This document shows positions 24,582-33,983 of a stretch of DNA of 64,000 bases, piece after piece; the first letter of the stretch is position 1, and every line of letters begins with the position of its first letter. The stretch lies in assembly GCA_964437595.1 (NCBI GenBank), contig CAYTHO010000004.1, forward strand, positions 1-64,000, given 5' to 3'. A program made the translations under genes and the position numbers. Below the pieces are notes generated by a model, which worked only from the letters and a program-made list of their open reading frames with translations, had not been told where the DNA came from and did not search any database. This stretch comes from DSYU01 sp964437595. GTDB lineage: Bacteria; Chloroflexota; Anaerolineae; Anaerolineales; Anaerolineaceae.

Positions 24582-24610
24582 TTGACAGTTTGAACCGGGT
24601 ACGATAGGAT
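24582..24610 (+). promoter_or_regulatory. Sigma-70-type promoter upstream of the CDP-alcohol phosphotransferase gene
   Basis: TTGACA at 24582-24587 and TAGGAT at 24605-24610, spacer 17. Transcription should start near 24617, about 65 bases before the GTG at 24683. The 208-base gap after ftsK holds this promoter and nothing else I recognise. Confidence 0.65.
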
Positions 24611-24682
24611 ATTCTATTTGGAAATCCAACACGCTCGATTGCATGCAGGATCCCGTAAATTGGTTTTGAGAGGAACCCGATT

Positions 24683-25315
24683 GTGGAACAAACGGCAAAG
24701 AAGGAAGTTGTGACACTTACAGATATTCTGCGCGCGCGCTTTAAAGGCGTTGTTGAACCAGTGGCCGGTTTCTTGAACCGGATTGGGCTTCTGCCCAATA
24801 CCGCGACACTGCTCGGTTTGTTTGGGACGGCTGTGGGATCCATATTCCTGGCTATGGGCCATATTACGATTGGCGGTTTGATCATCCTGATTGCTGCCCC
24901 TATCGATGCACTGGATGGGACCATGGCCCGGCTGCGCGGCGAATCGAGCCAGTTTGGGGCGTTTGTCGACTCGGTAACCGACCGTTATTCTGAGCTGATT
25001 ATCTTTGGGGCGCTGCTGGTATATTTTGTGCAGCAGCAAAACTGGCTGGGCTGCATACTGGCTTACCTGGCGGCGGCGGGCTCCGTGCTGGTTTCCTATA
25101 TTCGCGCCAGGGCGCAGTCGGTGGGGTACGAGACGAAAATTGGCATTTTTTCGCGCGTAGAACGGTACCTGGTATTGATCCCCGGCCTGATTTTCAATCA
25201 GCCGCTGGTTGCGATTGGGATCATTGCTTTGTTTGCAAACATCACCGCGCTGCAGCGGATACTGCACGTCCGCTCTCAAGCATACGCGAAAATGGGGTTG
25301 GGCAGTAAGAAGTAA
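24683..25315 (+). CDS. CDP-alcohol phosphatidyltransferase
   Basis: A 210-residue integral membrane enzyme. The family signature D-x2-D-G-x2-A-R-x8-G-x3-D-x3-D is complete: DALDGTMARLRGESSQFGAF then VDSVTDRYSE at residues about 75-105. The aspartates bind the divalent metals. It transfers a phosphatidyl group from a CDP-lipid to an alcohol such as glycerol 3-phosphate or inositol phosphate; the acceptor cannot be read with certainty. GTG start at 24683 with GAGAGGAA upstream. It sits next to lgt, whose phosphatidylglycerol substrate depends on this family. Confidence 0.88.
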   Translation: MEQTAKKEVVTLTDILRARFKGVVEPVAGFLNRIGLLPNTATLLGLFGTAVGSIFLAMGHITIGGLIILIAAPIDALDGTMARLRGESSQFGAFVDSVTDRYSELIIFGALLVYFVQQQNWLGCILAYLAAAGSVLVSYIRARAQSVGYETKIGIFSRVERYLVLIPGLIFNQPLVAIGIIALFANITALQRILHVRSQAYAKMGLGSKK

Positions 25316-25353
25316 GCGGTTTACCTTATCACCTTATCGGAAGGGAAAAAGAG

Positions 25354-26235
25354 ATGATACCCTCACCAACAATCGACGGGATTACGCTGTTTGGCACATT
25401 TAAAATTTATTTTTATGGCATCGTCATTATGTTGGGCGCGCTGGCGGCTACCTGGCTGGCGACCAAGCGGGCCAAGATGTACGGGCAGGATATGGAAGAG
25501 GCCTGGGATATTTTGCCCTGGGCGCTGATTGGCGGGATTATTGGGGCGCGGCTCTGGCATATCTTAACCCCGACTGAAGCGAATATGGCGCAGGGCTTGA
25601 CCACCAGTTATTACTTTACGCATCCGCTGGAGATCCTCAATCTCCGTAAAGGCGGGCTGGGTATCCCCGGCGCTGTGATTGGTGGCTTCCTGGCTGTATG
25701 GGCCTATGTGCGCCGCAAAGATCAAAGCATCCTTAGCTGGGCAGATATTATCGCGCCCGGGCTGGCGCTGGCTCAGGCCATTGGTCGCCTGGGGAATTAT
25801 TTCAACCAGGAAGTATATGGCATGCCAACCAACCTGCCGTGGAGCCTGATCGTTTCTCCGGACCGGCGGTTAATGGAATATAGTAATGTGGCTACCTACC
25901 ATCCGCTGTTTCTTTATGAACTACTGTGGAACCTGTTCAATGCGGGGCTGCTGATCTGGATCAGCCGGCGTTTTCGAGATGTGCTGCGGCGCGGCGACCT
26001 GTTCCTGATCTATGCCATGTTTTACAGCTTTGGGCGTTTCTGGCTCGAGTTCCTGCGCCTGGATCCATCACCAGTGGCCGGAATCAACGTGAACCAGACT
26101 ATCATGGCGGTGATTTGTGTGGGAGCGGCACTCACCATGTTCCTGCGCCATCGTCTCGTCGCGAATGAGCCATTATCCATAGCGGTGGAAAAAGCGCAGA
26201 GCGAGGATGCTCTGGCTGGTGATACACCGCAGTAA
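25354..26235 (+). CDS. lgt: Prolipoprotein diacylglyceryl transferase
   Basis: 293 residues, about seven membrane helices. The Lgt signature reads AIGRLGNYFNQEVYG, with the conserved Arg and Asn/Glu, and the N-terminal YFYGIVIM region and HPLFLYELLWNL also match. It transfers diacylglycerol from phosphatidylglycerol to the lipobox cysteine of prolipoproteins, before LspA (12.1 kb) cuts the signal. The lipoprotein at 2.8 kb is a likely client. A terminator follows. Confidence 0.95.
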   Translation: MIPSPTIDGITLFGTFKIYFYGIVIMLGALAATWLATKRAKMYGQDMEEAWDILPWALIGGIIGARLWHILTPTEANMAQGLTTSYYFTHPLEILNLRKGGLGIPGAVIGGFLAVWAYVRRKDQSILSWADIIAPGLALAQAIGRLGNYFNQEVYGMPTNLPWSLIVSPDRRLMEYSNVATYHPLFLYELLWNLFNAGLLIWISRRFRDVLRRGDLFLIYAMFYSFGRFWLEFLRLDPSPVAGINVNQTIMAVICVGAALTMFLRHRLVANEPLSIAVEKAQSEDALAGDTPQ

Positions 26236-26248
26236 ACCTTTCGAAGCA

Positions 26249-26275
26249 GGCCCGGTCTTGATGCCGGGCCTTTTC
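26249..26275 (+). terminator. Intrinsic terminator after lgt
   Basis: GGCCCGG at 26249-26255 pairs with CCGGGCC at 26264-26270 with an eight-base loop, followed by TTTTCC. Separates lgt from the ABC transporter genes. Confidence 0.85.
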
Positions 26276-26300
26276 CATCATGGAGAAAGAACCTTAAAGA

Positions 26301-27239
26301 ATGATCGTTGCTGAAGAGCTTTCAAAGTATTTCGACTCTTTTCTGGCCGTGGATCGGGTGAGCCTGAATGTGCAGCCGGGCCAGGTGCTGGTGCTGCTGG
26401 GGCAGAATGGGGCGGGGAAAACGACCACCGTGCGCATGCTGACATCGATCCTCCAGCCGAGCGGCGGAAGAGCCTGGGTGGCGGGTTACGATGTGGTCCG
26501 CGAAGCCGGGCAGGTCCGCGCCGCGGTGGGGGTGCTGACCGAGCATCACGGTTTGTATGGCCGGATGAATGGCGAGGAATACCTTGAGTTTTTTGCCAGC
26601 CTGTACGGTTTGAACCTCACTGCCGTGCGCCCGCGGATTCGTGAATTACTGGAACGCTTTGGCCTGGCGGAGGCTGGGAAGAAGCGCCTGGGTGAATATT
26701 CGAAAGGGATGCGGCAGAAGCTGGCGCTGGTGCGCGCGGTTCTGCACGACCCGCCGGTGCTGCTGCTGGATGAGCCGACCTCGGCCATGGACCCGGAAAG
26801 CTCTCGCCTGGTGCGTGATTCGATCAAGAGCTTGCGCAGCGCGGGGCGGACGATTTTACTCTGCACCCATAATCTCTTTGAAGCCGAAGAACTGGCGGAT
26901 AAGGTGGCGATCATCCGCCTTGGCCGGATTATTATGAACGATACGCTGGATAACGTCAAACAGCAACTGCTTGGCCCGTTGGAATACGAAGCGCGGCTGG
27001 CCTGTTCATTGGAGAACGGGCTGCCGGATTTGCCCGAAGGGATCGAGCTGCGCGGGCAAGGACAGAACTGGCTGCGCTTCCGCGTGGCGGAGCCGCAGAC
27101 CCAAAACCCGCAGTTGATTCGCTGCCTGCTGGACCATCGCCTGCCGGTGATTTCGTTTCAAGAAGTGCCGCGCAGCCTGGAAAAAGCCTTTTTGCACGCG
27201 ATTGGCAGTGTTGAAGTAGAGGAGGGGGAACATGCGTGA
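26301..27239 (+). CDS. ABC transporter ATP-binding protein, NatA-like exporter type
   Basis: 312 residues. Walker A GQNGAGKT at 34-41, ABC signature YSKGMRQKL, Walker B VLLLDEPTSAMDPES and a switch His in LLCTHNLFEAEELADK are all present. A C-terminal extension of about 90 residues follows the nucleotide-binding domain. The closest general class is the ABC-2/Na+ export (NatA) or drug export ATPase. Its stop overlaps the permease gene by eight bases, so the two form one transporter. The substrate is unknown. Confidence 0.9.
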   Translation: MIVAEELSKYFDSFLAVDRVSLNVQPGQVLVLLGQNGAGKTTTVRMLTSILQPSGGRAWVAGYDVVREAGQVRAAVGVLTEHHGLYGRMNGEEYLEFFASLYGLNLTAVRPRIRELLERFGLAEAGKKRLGEYSKGMRQKLALVRAVLHDPPVLLLDEPTSAMDPESSRLVRDSIKSLRSAGRTILLCTHNLFEAEELADKVAIIRLGRIIMNDTLDNVKQQLLGPLEYEARLACSLENGLPDLPEGIELRGQGQNWLRFRVAEPQTQNPQLIRCLLDHRLPVISFQEVPRSLEKAFLHAIGSVEVEEGEHA

Positions 27240-28701
27240 AATTCCCATGGCAAGCGGTCAAGAGGGAAGGCAGAAACTGTTCCGCGCTTTGTACCCGGCG
27301 CTGGTGATTACCCGGCGCGAAGTGCGCGATCAACTGCGCGACTGGCGCATTATCTTCCCGGTGGTGGGGCTGACATTGATATTTCCGTTCATCATGAATT
27401 GGACAGCCCAACAGATGCTGAATTTTGTGAAACAATACGGCGCCACGCTGATTGGAGAACGCCTGGTGCCGTTTCTGCTCATGATTGTGGGTTTCTTTCC
27501 CATTTCCGTTTCGCTGGTGATTGCGCTGGAGTCGTTCGTGGGGGAAAAGGAACGGGGCAGCATCGAGCCGTTGCTGAACACGCCCCTGCAAGATTGGCAG
27601 TTGTACCTGGGCAAGCTGCTGGCAGCTACGGTTCCGCCGCTGATGTCCAGCTTTCTGGGGATGGCGGTTTACCTGACGGGTCTACTAATTAACCGGATTC
27701 CGTGGCCTGAGCCAAACATACTTGCGCAGATTTTTGTGCTTACTATTGTGCAGGCGTTAATGATGGTAGCTGGCGCCGTGGTGGTTTCAGCGCAGGCGAC
27801 TTCCGTGCGGGCGGCCAACCTGCTGGCGAGCTTCATCATCATCCCATCCGCATTCCTGATCCAATGGGAAGCGCTGGTGATGTTCTGGGGCACGAATGAT
27901 ACCCTTTGGTGGGTGGTGCTAGGCATTGTTGTGCTGACCTTTCTGCTGGTGCGGATTGGGCTGGCCCAGTTCAGGCGCGAGGAACTGCTGGGGCGCGAGA
28001 TCGATGTGCTGCGCTTATCCTATAGTTGGAAAGTGTTCCGTGATGCGTTCACAGGGCGCGCGCGCAGCCCGCTGGAATGGTACCGGCGGGTGCTGCCGCA
28101 GACGCTTCGCCGGCTGGTGCTGCCAACGGTGCTGGTAGCGATGATCACGATTGCCGGGGTGCTGGTAGGAATTCAGCAGGTAGACCGTTTTCCCTTCCTG
28201 ATTAACCAAATTGGGTTTGCTAATGTGAGCAAAGGCGGGATGGAAGAAATCTTAAAATCCTGGCCGCTGTTTTCGACCCAATCGATGCTGATGGTCTGGT
28301 GGCAGAATCTGCGCGTGCTGCTGCTGGCAATGGTGCTGGGGATCTTTACCTTTGGCGTGGTGGGCGTGATGCCGCTGATGGCGACGATGGGGGTGATGGG
28401 TTTTCTGCTCGGCGCGCTTGGACGGGTGGGGCTGCCCGTGCTGCCGCTGGTCGCCGGGCTGATCCTGCCGCACGGCATTATTGAGGTGCCGGTGGCGATC
28501 CTGGCGACTGGCGCCGTACTGCACGCGGGGGCATCTATCGCTCAACCGACGGTTGGGAAGACCGTGGGCGAGACGTGGCTTGAGGCCGTTGCTGACTGGG
28601 CAAAAGTGATGGTTGGCATTGTGATTCCGCTGCTGTTTGTGGCCTCGGCGATTGAGATTTGGGTTACGCCGCGCATTGCTTTAATGATCTTGTCGCATTA
28701 A
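27232..28701 (+). CDS. ABC-2 permease fused to a SpoIIM-like membrane domain
   Basis: 489 residues. The first 260 form an ABC-2/NatB-like permease (about six helices; FVGEKERGSIEPLLNTPLQD is the family's cytoplasmic motif). From about residue 290 a second module follows with NLRVLLLAMVLGIFTFGVVG, LILPHGIIEVPVAILATGAV and HAGASIAQP, the pattern of the Stage II sporulation protein M family. GGAGGGGG precedes the ATG. SpoIIM in Bacillus organises peptidoglycan-degrading enzymes during engulfment, but the family is widespread in non-sporulating bacteria. No sporulation gene is seen here. The fusion suggests that the SpoIIM part works with the exporter; its role is inference. Confidence 0.85.
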   Translation: MREIPMASGQEGRQKLFRALYPALVITRREVRDQLRDWRIIFPVVGLTLIFPFIMNWTAQQMLNFVKQYGATLIGERLVPFLLMIVGFFPISVSLVIALESFVGEKERGSIEPLLNTPLQDWQLYLGKLLAATVPPLMSSFLGMAVYLTGLLINRIPWPEPNILAQIFVLTIVQALMMVAGAVVVSAQATSVRAANLLASFIIIPSAFLIQWEALVMFWGTNDTLWWVVLGIVVLTFLLVRIGLAQFRREELLGREIDVLRLSYSWKVFRDAFTGRARSPLEWYRRVLPQTLRRLVLPTVLVAMITIAGVLVGIQQVDRFPFLINQIGFANVSKGGMEEILKSWPLFSTQSMLMVWWQNLRVLLLAMVLGIFTFGVVGVMPLMATMGVMGFLLGALGRVGLPVLPLVAGLILPHGIIEVPVAILATGAVLHAGASIAQPTVGKTVGETWLEAVADWAKVMVGIVIPLLFVASAIEIWVTPRIALMILSH

Positions 28702-28809
28702 TTATTTATGGACTCTTTATCACCCTGAGGACGTTTTTCCATTAACATGGGGTTTAGGTAATCACTCGATACTGCCAGCAGCAAATGATGGGATTTCAAG
28801 GAGGCCTGC

Positions 28810-29565
28810 ATGGGGCGAGTTATTGTGTTGGGTTCAGCAAGCGCTGTTCCGGATGCCAAGCACGAAAATACGCATATCCTGGCTGAATCGGGCAGCCGGG
28901 TAGTGCTGGTCGACTGCCCTGGCAACCCGATGTTAAGGATGGAGCAGGCGGGAATCGATTGGAAGCGCCTGACCGATATTGTGCTCACCCATTTCCATCC
29001 CGACCACGTCTCGGGTTTTGGCTCGCTGTTGATGAGCCTATGGCTGCTGGGACGCAAAGAACCCCTCTATGTATATGGGCTGCAGGCCACGATTGAACGC
29101 GCTCAGAAGATGATGGAGCTGTATGATTGGGAACAATGGCCCAAATTTTACCCGGTCCATTTTGTGACCATCCCGGCGGAGGAGCGCGCCCTGGTCATCG
29201 ACGGCGCTGATTTACGTATATTGGCTTCGCCTGGAAAACACTTAATCCCGACGGTGGGGCTGCGTTTTGAATTTAACGGTGGGGGCGTACTGGCCTATTC
29301 CTGTGATACCGAACCATGCCAGGCGATCCGCCGGCTGGCGGACGGCGCGGATGTGCTGATCCATGAATCAACCGGCAGCTCGGTGGGGCATACTTCGCCG
29401 GAAAAGGCCGGGGAGATTGCCAGCCAGGCCGGGGTGGGTGCGCTGTACCTCATTCACTACCCGCCGCAGTTGATTCGCCCGGACGATCTTGTGGCGCGAG
29501 CGAAACAGGCCTTTCAAGGAACGGTTTATGCAGCGCACGATTTTATGGAAATTGACCTGACCTGA
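28810..29565 (+). CDS. MBL-fold metallohydrolase, RNase Z-like
   Basis: 251 residues with the metal motif HFHPDH at 61-66 and later metal ligands in SCDTEPCQA, IHESTG and AAHDFMEI. The layout (no long insertion, His at H-x-H-x-D-H) places it with the RNase Z/ElaC and PhnP-like branch. Without the tRNA-binding exosite arm typical of RNase Z, a small-molecule or nucleotide ester substrate is as likely. AAGGAGG precedes the ATG. Confidence 0.85.
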   Translation: MGRVIVLGSASAVPDAKHENTHILAESGSRVVLVDCPGNPMLRMEQAGIDWKRLTDIVLTHFHPDHVSGFGSLLMSLWLLGRKEPLYVYGLQATIERAQKMMELYDWEQWPKFYPVHFVTIPAEERALVIDGADLRILASPGKHLIPTVGLRFEFNGGGVLAYSCDTEPCQAIRRLADGADVLIHESTGSSVGHTSPEKAGEIASQAGVGALYLIHYPPQLIRPDDLVARAKQAFQGTVYAAHDFMEIDLT

Positions 29566-29615
29566 GCGGGCGGCAGGGCAGGCTATTCGCGAACTTCAGG
29601 CTGAATGCAAGCAAA

Positions 29616-30119
29616 CTACCAACCGCTCAGGAACGTTTCCCACTCAGTGTTTTCGGATAAGTGACGGCCAAACACGTAGTTCGCTGACATCGGCGGCTCG
29701 GCAGGCTGGTGCATCAGGCGCATACTGGCTTCTTCGGGAAGGCGCCCGCCTTTTCGGTGGTTGCAGATGGGGCAGGCCGCCACAACGTTGTTCCAGATAT
29801 GCCGCCCGCCCTGGTGGCGGGGGATAACGTGGTCAATGGTCAGGTCAGAGGTATGCTTCCCGCAGTACTGGCAGGTATAATTATCCCGCCGAAACACTTC
29901 GCGGCGAGTCAATTTGAGCTGCGGTCTTGGGCGGCTGACCATTTTTTGCAGGCGGATGACGGAAGGGCGGGGAAACGAACTGCTGATGGTTTTGATCTCA
30001 CCGCGCCCGTTCACCACTAATGATGCTTTCTCAGCCAATAAGAGACCAACGGCGCGGCGCATGTCACAGACGTTGATCGGTTCGAAGTTGGCATTGAGGA
30101 CTAAGACGGGAGCCTGCAT
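29616..30119 (-). CDS. HNH endonuclease
   Basis: 167 residues. The zinc-supported HNH fold shows C83-x2-C86, D96-H97, N111 and C116-x2-C119 with a final His at 121, all in one compact region. The N-terminal part (MQAPVLVLNANFEPINVCDMRR in pieces) is typical of a common bacterial single-domain HNH group found without neighbours. A minus-strand TATAAT lies at 30150-30145. No restriction methylase is nearby, so a role in restriction is not supported. Confidence 0.9.
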   Translation of the reverse strand: MQAPVLVLNANFEPINVCDMRRAVGLLLAEKASLVVNGRGEIKTISSSFPRPSVIRLQKMVSRPRPQLKLTRREVFRRDNYTCQYCGKHTSDLTIDHVIPRHQGGRHIWNNVVAACPICNHRKGGRLPEEASMRLMHQPAEPPMSANYVFGRHLSENTEWETFLSGW

Positions 30120-30244
30120 AGAAGCTGTCTCTCCATTAGCAGAGATTATAGCACGTCTTGCAGTGTACTTCTGTTTACGGTATGTTAATAATGAATTTAA
30201 AAACCAGGGGTATTGAACGAAACGGGCGATATCAGGGAGCAGAG

Positions 30245-31156
30245 ATGAAAATCATTGTGGCAGGTGGGTCTGGGTTAATCGGCCAGGCGCTGACCAGCGA
30301 TCTGGCAGGCCGGGGGCATGAGGTTTGGGTGCTGTCGCGCAGCCCGGAAGAAGCCCGGCTGGCAGGCGGCATCCACGCGGCGCAGTGGGATGCGAAAACT
30401 TCCGCGGGCTGGGAAAACCTGGCCGCGGAGGCGGATGCGATCATCAACCTGGCCGGGGCGAATATCGGCGCGCGGCCATGGTCAAACGAACGCAAGCGGG
30501 TGATCCGCGAAAGCCGGGTGAACGCGGGCCGGGCGATTGTGGAGGCGGTGCGCAAGAGCGCGTGCAAGCCGCGGGTTGTGCTTCAGGTGGCGGGGGTGGG
30601 GTATTACGGCACCCACGGCGACGAGATGCTGGATGAGAACACTGGCCCGGGCAAAGATTACCTGGCCAGTGTGGCTGTGGAGTGGGAGGAATCGACCAAA
30701 CCGGTGGCGGAACTGGGCGTACGCCACGTGATCATGCGCACCGGGGTGGTACTATCTCCCAAAGGCGGAGTGCTGGCGCCGTTTGTTTTGCAGAATAAGC
30801 TGTTTGCGGGCGGCCCGCTGGGATCGGGCAAGCAGTGGTTTTCGTGGATCCATATCCGAGACGTGGTGCGGGCGATGAACTTTTTCCTGGAGCGCGAATC
30901 CCTCAATGGCGCATATAACATCACCTCACCCAACCCGGTAACCAACCGGGCGTTTGGACAGGTGGTTTCGAAGGTAATGCGACGCCCGTTCTGGCTGCCG
31001 GCGCCAGCGTTTATGCTGCGCCTGGTGCTGGGCGAAATGAGCACACTGGTGCTGGATGGACAGCGGGTGCTGCCCAAGCGGCTGCTGGAGGCAGGTTTTG
31101 CGTTTGATTTCGGGGATCCCCAAAAGGCGGTGGAAGACCTGCTGGCAAGCAGATAG
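30245..31156 (+). CDS. TIGR01777-type NAD-dependent epimerase (SDR39U1/YfcH family)
   Basis: 303 residues from ATG 30245, which has GGGAG upstream; the frame stays open to 30158 but starts at a poor site. Rossmann motif GGSGLIGQAL at the N-terminus, NLAGANIGARPWS, and a C-terminal DUF1731-like domain (PFWLPAPAFMLRLVLGEMST, LLEAGFAFDF). The family's substrate is not established. It is divergent from the HNH gene and 96 bases before tyrS. Confidence 0.9.
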   Translation: MKIIVAGGSGLIGQALTSDLAGRGHEVWVLSRSPEEARLAGGIHAAQWDAKTSAGWENLAAEADAIINLAGANIGARPWSNERKRVIRESRVNAGRAIVEAVRKSACKPRVVLQVAGVGYYGTHGDEMLDENTGPGKDYLASVAVEWEESTKPVAELGVRHVIMRTGVVLSPKGGVLAPFVLQNKLFAGGPLGSGKQWFSWIHIRDVVRAMNFFLERESLNGAYNITSPNPVTNRAFGQVVSKVMRRPFWLPAPAFMLRLVLGEMSTLVLDGQRVLPKRLLEAGFAFDFGDPQKAVEDLLASR

Positions 31157-31182
31157 ATGCGTGAGGCGCGGAAGAACGCGGA

Positions 31183-31188
31183 TATAAT
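31183..31188 (+). promoter_or_regulatory. -10 element of a possible tyrS promoter
   Basis: TATAAT at 31183-31188; no convincing -35 17 bases upstream. It would give a leader of about 58 bases. No T-box core is present before tyrS, unlike ileS. Confidence 0.35.
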
Positions 31189-31252
31189 TTGAGATGCAGA
31201 AAAGACACTCGGGCGGAAAGCGCGCGAAATTTTAGGTCTTGTTGAGGACACA

Positions 31253-32464
31253 ATGAACATCGATGAGCAGGTGGCCTGGTTGATGCGGGGCACGGAATAC
31301 GGCGATGAATCGCTGCGGCAGACGATGGAGGCCGAGCTGCGCGAGCGGCTGATCGAAGCGGAAAAAGAGGGCCGCCCACTGCGCGTCTACTGCGGCTATG
31401 ACCCGCGCCGGTCTGACCTGCACCTGGGGCATACGGTGACCATGCGCAAGCTGCGCCAGTTCCAGGATTTGGGGCATCAGGTGATATTCCTCATCGGCAC
31501 CTATACCTCGCTGATCGGCGACCCTTCGGACAAGGATGTGCTGCGCCCGCAGCTTACCCCGGAGGAGGCGGAGGTGAATGCCCGCACGTACTCCGAGCAG
31601 GCCTTCCGCGTGCTGGACCGGGAAAAGACGGTTGTGGTGCATAACGCGGAGTGGTTGTCGAAATTAACCTTTGCCGATCTGATCCACCTGGCCTCGAACT
31701 TCACCATCCAGCAGTTTCTCACCCGCGAGACGTTCCGCAAGCGCTGGGAGCGGGGGGATGCGCTGTACCTGCACGAGCTGTTCTACGCCATTATGCAGGG
31801 GTATGATGCTTACGCGCTGAAAGCGGATGTGCAGGTGGGCGGCACCGAGCAGTTATTTAACATTGTGACTGCCGGGCGCAAGATTATGAGCTTTATGGGC
31901 GCGCGCCCGAATATCGCCGTCATCACGGGCATCCTGCCGGGCACGGATGGGGTGATCCGCATGAGCAAGTCGCTGGGCAACTACATCCCGATTTACACCA
32001 CGGCGGAGGATATGTACGGCAAGGTGATGAGCATCCCGGACTTTGCCATGCCCTCATACGCCCGGCTGGTTACGCGCTGGGTAACGGCGGAAATTGAGCA
32101 GATAGAGGCCGACCTGGATGCCGGGCGCGTGCACCCGCGGGATGCGAAGATGAAGCTGGCCTGGGAGATCACCGGCTGCTTCTATGGCAATGAAGCGGCA
32201 GACCGCGCTCAGGAAGCCTTTGTGCGCACGTTCCAGCAGCATGAAACCCCGGTGGATGTCCCTGTTTACCGGCTGGCGGACGGGCAAACTGTGGTCGACG
32301 TGCTGATTGGCAGCGGGATGGTGGCAAGCCGCAGCGAAGCCCGCCGCCTGGTCGAGCAAAAGGGGGTGCGCCTGGATGGCGAGGTGCTCGGAGACGCGCT
32401 GGCGGTTTTTCCGCACCCGGGCGTGCTGCAAGTGGGAAAGCGCCGCTTCTTACAAGTGGAGTAA
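31253..32464 (+). CDS. tyrS: Tyrosyl-tRNA synthetase
   Basis: 403 residues of the TyrRS family. HIGH reads HLGH at 57-60, KMSKS reads RMSKS at 236-240, and QVGGTEQLFN is the TyrRS-specific tRNA/amino acid segment. A C-terminal S4 domain (SGMVASRSEARRLVEQKGV) grips the tRNA. It charges tRNA-Tyr. GAGG precedes ATG 31253. A bidirectional terminator follows at 32478-32507. Confidence 0.95.
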   Translation: MNIDEQVAWLMRGTEYGDESLRQTMEAELRERLIEAEKEGRPLRVYCGYDPRRSDLHLGHTVTMRKLRQFQDLGHQVIFLIGTYTSLIGDPSDKDVLRPQLTPEEAEVNARTYSEQAFRVLDREKTVVVHNAEWLSKLTFADLIHLASNFTIQQFLTRETFRKRWERGDALYLHELFYAIMQGYDAYALKADVQVGGTEQLFNIVTAGRKIMSFMGARPNIAVITGILPGTDGVIRMSKSLGNYIPIYTTAEDMYGKVMSIPDFAMPSYARLVTRWVTAEIEQIEADLDAGRVHPRDAKMKLAWEITGCFYGNEAADRAQEAFVRTFQQHETPVDVPVYRLADGQTVVDVLIGSGMVASRSEARRLVEQKGVRLDGEVLGDALAVFPHPGVLQVGKRRFLQVE

Positions 32465-32477
32465 TAGAAGGAATAAC

Positions 32478-32507
32478 AGAAATCGCCGATCACAACCGGC
32501 GATTTCT
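32478..32507. terminator. Bidirectional terminator between tyrS and the GPH symporter gene
   Basis: AGAAATCGCCG at 32478-32488 pairs perfectly with CGGCGATTTCT at 32497-32507, eight-base loop. T-rich on the right; A-rich (T on minus) on the left. It serves two converging transcripts. Confidence 0.8.
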
Positions 32508-32544
32508 ATTATTCGTTAAACTTGCTTGCCGCCAGGCAGGGGGC

Positions 32545-33954
32545 TTACCCGTGAGTGGCCTCATATTTAGCGCGTTTTTCAGCGTGAAGAGCGAGCACTT
32601 TGCGCTGAACTTCTTCCAGGTATTTTCCGCGCAGGGGGTAGAAAAAGAGCAGGCCCGCGCCTATCAGGAGCGCCACGCCGGGAATGAGGCCGAACAGGGC
32701 CTTGATGCCAAAGATGGCCTGAGCCGACTGGTTATGGAAAATGACGCCGCCGTTTGCTTCGCGCGTGATGAAGCCGGTGCTGGCAAGGATGAAGGCGATG
32801 AGCACGTTGGCTACGGATTGAGCCGGCTTGGTAATCATCGCGTTTACGCCGAAGAAGGAGCCTTCCCGGCGAACGCCGGAGTGCAGCTCATCTTCGTCGG
32901 CGACCTGGGCGAACAGCACATTGGTCAGAGTCTGCGGGCCGGACAGGCCAAAACCGGCCAGCGCCACGCATACCGGAATGAGCTGGGCCGGCACGATGGC
33001 GACCAAGATCAGCCCAACAGCGGCGATGACCAGCAGCATTTGAAGGGTCTGCACCACACCCAGGCGGGCCCGGAACCAGGTGGTGATGGGCACGCCAATG
33101 ACCAGGGGGATGAACAAAGACGCCAGCAGAACCATGGTGCTGACGCCGATATAGTCCGCCACATAGAACATGATGGCCAGGATGAGGGCCTGCATGAGAA
33201 TGGACATGAAATTGGCCAGGACCAGGAAGATAAAGGCGCGGCTTTTGAAGGTGTACCGAATGGCTTTCCCCAGGGGCAAGGGCTTATCGACTACGGTGAA
33301 CTCGCGGCGCTCCTTGACCTTCAGGGTGGTTGCCAGGATCAGCAGCATGGCCAGGATGGCGATGACGACCATCGAAACCTGGAGCGGAAGGAAGCTGGGA
33401 GAGGCGCCCGCTTTGGGGCGGAAGAAATCGGGGATGATGAAACCCAACAGGGTGCCCAGCAGCCCAAACAACGAGGAGGAAATCTGCAAGCTGTTGCGCT
33501 CCGCGTCAGACTCGGTCACTTCGGGCAGCAGGGCGGAGTACACCAGCCCGATGATGGTGTAGCAGGTGTCGTAGAGGAGCATGGTGGCGAGCATCCACCA
33601 GAATACGGCCTGGTCCCCGGCTTTGGAGGGGGCCAGCCAGACGAGGATGAACGCCAGGGCCAGGAAGGGCGCGGTAAAGCGCATGTATGGGATGCGGCGG
33701 CCAAGCCTGGTGCGCGTGCTGTCGGTAATGTACCCGAATAAGGGGTCATTGACGGCGTTCCATATTCCGTAAATGATCCAGGCCAGGCCGTACAGGTTTT
33801 TGTCCAGGCCAAGATAATCCTGGTAGAAGATGGTCAGCAGCGCGGCGAATGTGCCGGAAATGGTGCTGTTGCCCAGGGCTGCCAGGCCCCAGATGACTTT
33901 GTAACTTCGGCTCAGGCGCACAGGTCCAACAGCGGTGGAAGGAGTTGCGGTCAT
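32545..33954 (-). CDS. Sugar:cation symporter of the GPH (MelB/XylP) family
   Basis: 469 residues from the ATG at 33954, which has GGAG seven bases upstream; a TTG at 33984 would add ten. About twelve membrane helices with GPH hallmarks: WIIYGIWNAVNDPLFGYITD and TRTRLGRRIPYM after helix two. Family members import glycosides, pentosides or hexuronides with Na+ or H+. It is the last gene of the minus-strand amino-sugar group, so an amino-sugar glycoside is a likely cargo (inference). Confidence 0.88.
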   Translation of the reverse strand: MTATPSTAVGPVRLSRSYKVIWGLAALGNSTISGTFAALLTIFYQDYLGLDKNLYGLAWIIYGIWNAVNDPLFGYITDSTRTRLGRRIPYMRFTAPFLALAFILVWLAPSKAGDQAVFWWMLATMLLYDTCYTIIGLVYSALLPEVTESDAERNSLQISSSLFGLLGTLLGFIIPDFFRPKAGASPSFLPLQVSMVVIAILAMLLILATTLKVKERREFTVVDKPLPLGKAIRYTFKSRAFIFLVLANFMSILMQALILAIMFYVADYIGVSTMVLLASLFIPLVIGVPITTWFRARLGVVQTLQMLLVIAAVGLILVAIVPAQLIPVCVALAGFGLSGPQTLTNVLFAQVADEDELHSGVRREGSFFGVNAMITKPAQSVANVLIAFILASTGFITREANGGVIFHNQSAQAIFGIKALFGLIPGVALLIGAGLLFFYPLRGKYLEEVQRKVLALHAEKRAKYEATHG

Positions 33955-33983
33955 GGAGTTCTCCGGAGGGAAGGGATCCGTCA

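Noticed and set aside
32551..33741. Long plus-strand frame of 396 codons across the GPH symporter gene
   Set aside because: It is an antisense shadow of a clear twelve-helix transporter; its product has the Gly/Gln/Asp-rich bias of such shadows.
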